Source: Heterodera schachtii
Lineage: Eukaryota > Nematoda > Chromadorea > Rhabditida > Heteroderidae
Direction: 5' to 3'
NCBI GenBank assembly: GCA_023374025.1
Contig: SIJG01000203.1
Coordinates: 62,001 to 126,000, forward strand
Length of the DNA: 64,000 bases
Part shown: positions 61,650 to 64,000 of the stretch, in pieces
Numbering within the stretch: the stretch's first letter is position 1
How the letters are laid out: the number at the start of each line of letters is the position of its first letter
Made by a program: the position numbers and the translations under genes
The notes under the pieces: generated by a model
Told to the model about the DNA's origin: nothing
Databases searched by the model: none
Seen by the model: only the letters and a program-made list of their open reading frames with translations

Positions 61650-64000
61650 GAGAGTTATCCGTGGTGCTGGTTTTCCAATAAATAAAGTTTAAAAACAAAA
61701 ATTTGTATGAGAAAAACGATGGTTATTTCAAATAATTAGTTGCATAAGTATGTCAAATATCAAAATTAGGTGCACCACCAATTATTTCAATTAATGAAAA
61801 AACGATTAATAGAAAAATAAAAACTATAAAACAAAATAAATAACAAATAAAACTTAGATAATTTTAATAAATCTTATTCAATCAAAGAAAATTGTCTGCT
61901 ACGAAGACACCAGCGAAAAATTCTCCATTCATCTCGCATGATGACTCAAAATATATAAATGAATTTAAAATATATGGAAAAAGAATAATTTTGAATTTAA
62001 TTAATATAATAACTAATTGAAATAAAATTGACAATTCTATAAATAAAGAGATTTTTAAATATTCGACTGGTTATAAAAATAATTTAGCAATAAAATATTC
62101 TTAAAAATATACAAATACTAAATATTAAAAAAATATTTTTTTTAAATAGATGAATTTCAATTATGAAAATTAAAAATAAAAAGTTAGCGTATTAAAATTA
62201 TTTAAAAAGACAAAAGGCAAAAACCACATCAATAAAGTCTTTTGTTTTCTATATAATATCAGCTCAAATTACTAAATTGCCAGAGTAAATTAAAATTTGG
62301 CAATTTACGTTGCCAAATTATTACAATAAAAAGCAGTTAAAAATAATTTATTTCATTTCCTAAATAAGCATTATCAAAATAAAAATTAATTTCATAATCA
62401 GGCTACGACTTCCTCCGATTCAAAACTTAACTTAAAAATAAAATAATTTATAAAAATAAATGTAAATTTAACACAATTCTTGCTCTTCAAGCATATGGAA
62501 GCGTGATGAGGGTTGAGACTACAAGGTAGAATTATAAAAATCGAAGACATCATAAAAAATAATAGAGAAAAAAAAACCCAAGCAAAAAATATATATATAT
62601 ATATGAATAGGGTTTAAATAAATAATAGCATATAGAAATATTTAAAATTTAATTTGAAAGAAAACAAGAATTTTATTTCTTATATTAAAGAAAAAAGAAT
62701 ATCTTAACAAATATATTACTAATAAAATTTCTGGAGTTAATGCAATGATTATATTTAAAAAATTATTGTTTTCGTTAAACTTAACTTGTCAATAATATGC
62801 TGAAATACTTTTTTATATAAAACTTGATGGATAAAAAATTGCCAAAAATCAAATATTTTAAAACAATAATTAGCAGCCACTTAATAAATTACAACCTTAG
62901 ATCGATGCTTCACCTTTTATTTGAACCATTCGAAAATTAAAAACCTTTAAAAAGTTTAAAGATCAAAAATTTAATAAAAATAAGTATGAAGAAATAAATC
63001 AAAATACCATAAACAAGCATAAAAACCCAAACTCTCAAAATTTTTTAAATGGTTAATATATAAAATCAAAAAATAATAATAACGTATCACAAATAAAAAA
63101 GCTCATAAAAAGGTGTTTAACAAAGAGGAGAATAAATTTATTTTGCAAATTTCTTTTACATATTAAATAAAGTGTAAAATAAAAGTATTTGACATTCTGA
63201 TTTCATTAACCAGATTTATCATACAGAGAATATATTAATGCATTAAAAATATTTGGTGGAGTTTTGAGATTACATTGAATTTAAAAAGAAATAAATAATG
63301 AAAATTTAACAAAAAAAATTTCAAGCAAATAAGTTAATCTATTCATGCTTTAGAAAATGATTATTTTTTCCAAAGCCAATTCGACAAAATGAACAATCCA
63401 TTTTAGAGATTTACATTCACAAACTAAATCGTTGAACAAAGTTTAAACACTAAAATTAACTCAAATCAAATATAATATTTTTATTCAATTCGAATAATTA
63501 AAGACAATATCCCCGAAACACAAAAAATCAAATCCAATTAATAATTGGTCGACCGGAAAATATTAGCAAAAATTAAAAGATAATTTTACATTTCATAAAA
63601 ATTAGTTTAATTATAAATTCTTAATTTCTTATAAGTTAGAAATATTTTTCATTAAATTACTCCCAAATAAATTAGCCTATAATTTATTCTTTTATCTGAA
63701 GTGAAAATAATTCCCACCCTCCTAAATTTAAAAGTTAATTACTAATATTACATTATAACCATAGACTCCTAATAATCATCTAAAGACAACATAAAGCAAA
63801 AATTCAAAAAATTAAAATATATTAAGAAAATAAAATATAAAAAATGGTAAAATTCAAAAATATCACCGCAACAACCGATTGTCTAATGAAATTTTAAATT
63901 AAACTAAAATTTTTTAAAAAACTTTTCGTCTACATCATTCCTTCAGCATCAGGGAAACAATTCGGTAGCGAGAGATGCCACTTGAAAATACACCAAGAAA
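61650..64000 (-). other. Skew-reversed A-rich stretch
   Basis: From about 61,650 the + strand becomes A-rich, the opposite of almost everything before it except the right palindrome arm. Islets continue (61,893-61,945, 62,400-62,425, 62,490-62,530, 63,925-63,990). No gene supported. AATAAATAAAG at 61,677-61,687 would be a polyadenylation signal if a + strand transcript ended here. Confidence 0.55.

Overview
The window is non-prokaryotic, very AT-rich DNA (by eye about a fifth to a quarter GC) with almost no intact genes. A 42-nt spliceosomal-type intron, JmjC-type chromatin gene remains, LTR-retroelement remains and hAT, Tc1/mariner and MULE-like miniature elements point to an animal nuclear genome. 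Composition and tiny introns would suit a nematode such as a root-knot species, but nothing seen fixes the species. No intact protein-coding gene, tRNA, rRNA or spliced-leader RNA gene could be supported.

Layout. 1-0.6 kb: remains of GC-rich miniature elements. 0.6-8.6 kb: T-rich sequence with decayed repeats. 8.6-11.4 kb: the only gene-like zone, with fragments of an LTR-retrotransposon polyprotein (+ strand), a broken JmjN/JmjC demethylase-like gene (- strand) and a 33-bp GC-rich minisatellite. 13.8-14.6 kb: a complete hAT-type miniature element with perfect 8-bp target duplication. 14.6-39 kb: T-rich sequence built from old diverged dispersed repeats of about 1 kb or more, interrupted by short GC-rich islets, a lone coiled-coil exon (22.0-22.3 kb), a second complete hAT-type miniature element (28.5-29.0 kb), a GGTGTCC array (29.6 kb) and a Tc1/mariner-type miniature element with 111-bp perfect inverted ends (34.06-34.49 kb). 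39.1-53.8 kb: a near-perfect inverted repeat, two arms of about 6.9 kb around a 938-bp unique spacer, each arm carrying a MULE-like element. 53.8-61.6 kb: more diverged repeats, several matching copies at 15-36 kb or inside the palindrome. 61.65-64 kb: sequence whose strand skew is reversed.

Two large-scale patterns are the most interesting. First, the + strand is persistently T-rich rather than A-rich for tens of kb, and this flips only in the right palindrome arm and after about 61.65 kb, so orientation is readable from skew alone. Second, many diverged repeat copies share an AT-rich framework but carry different short GC-rich islets at the same position. Whether the islets are swapped cassettes, decayed (micro)exons or ncRNA genes cannot be decided from sequence alone. 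If transcribed, the palindrome would give a hairpin of about 6.9 kb and is a candidate source of small interfering RNA.
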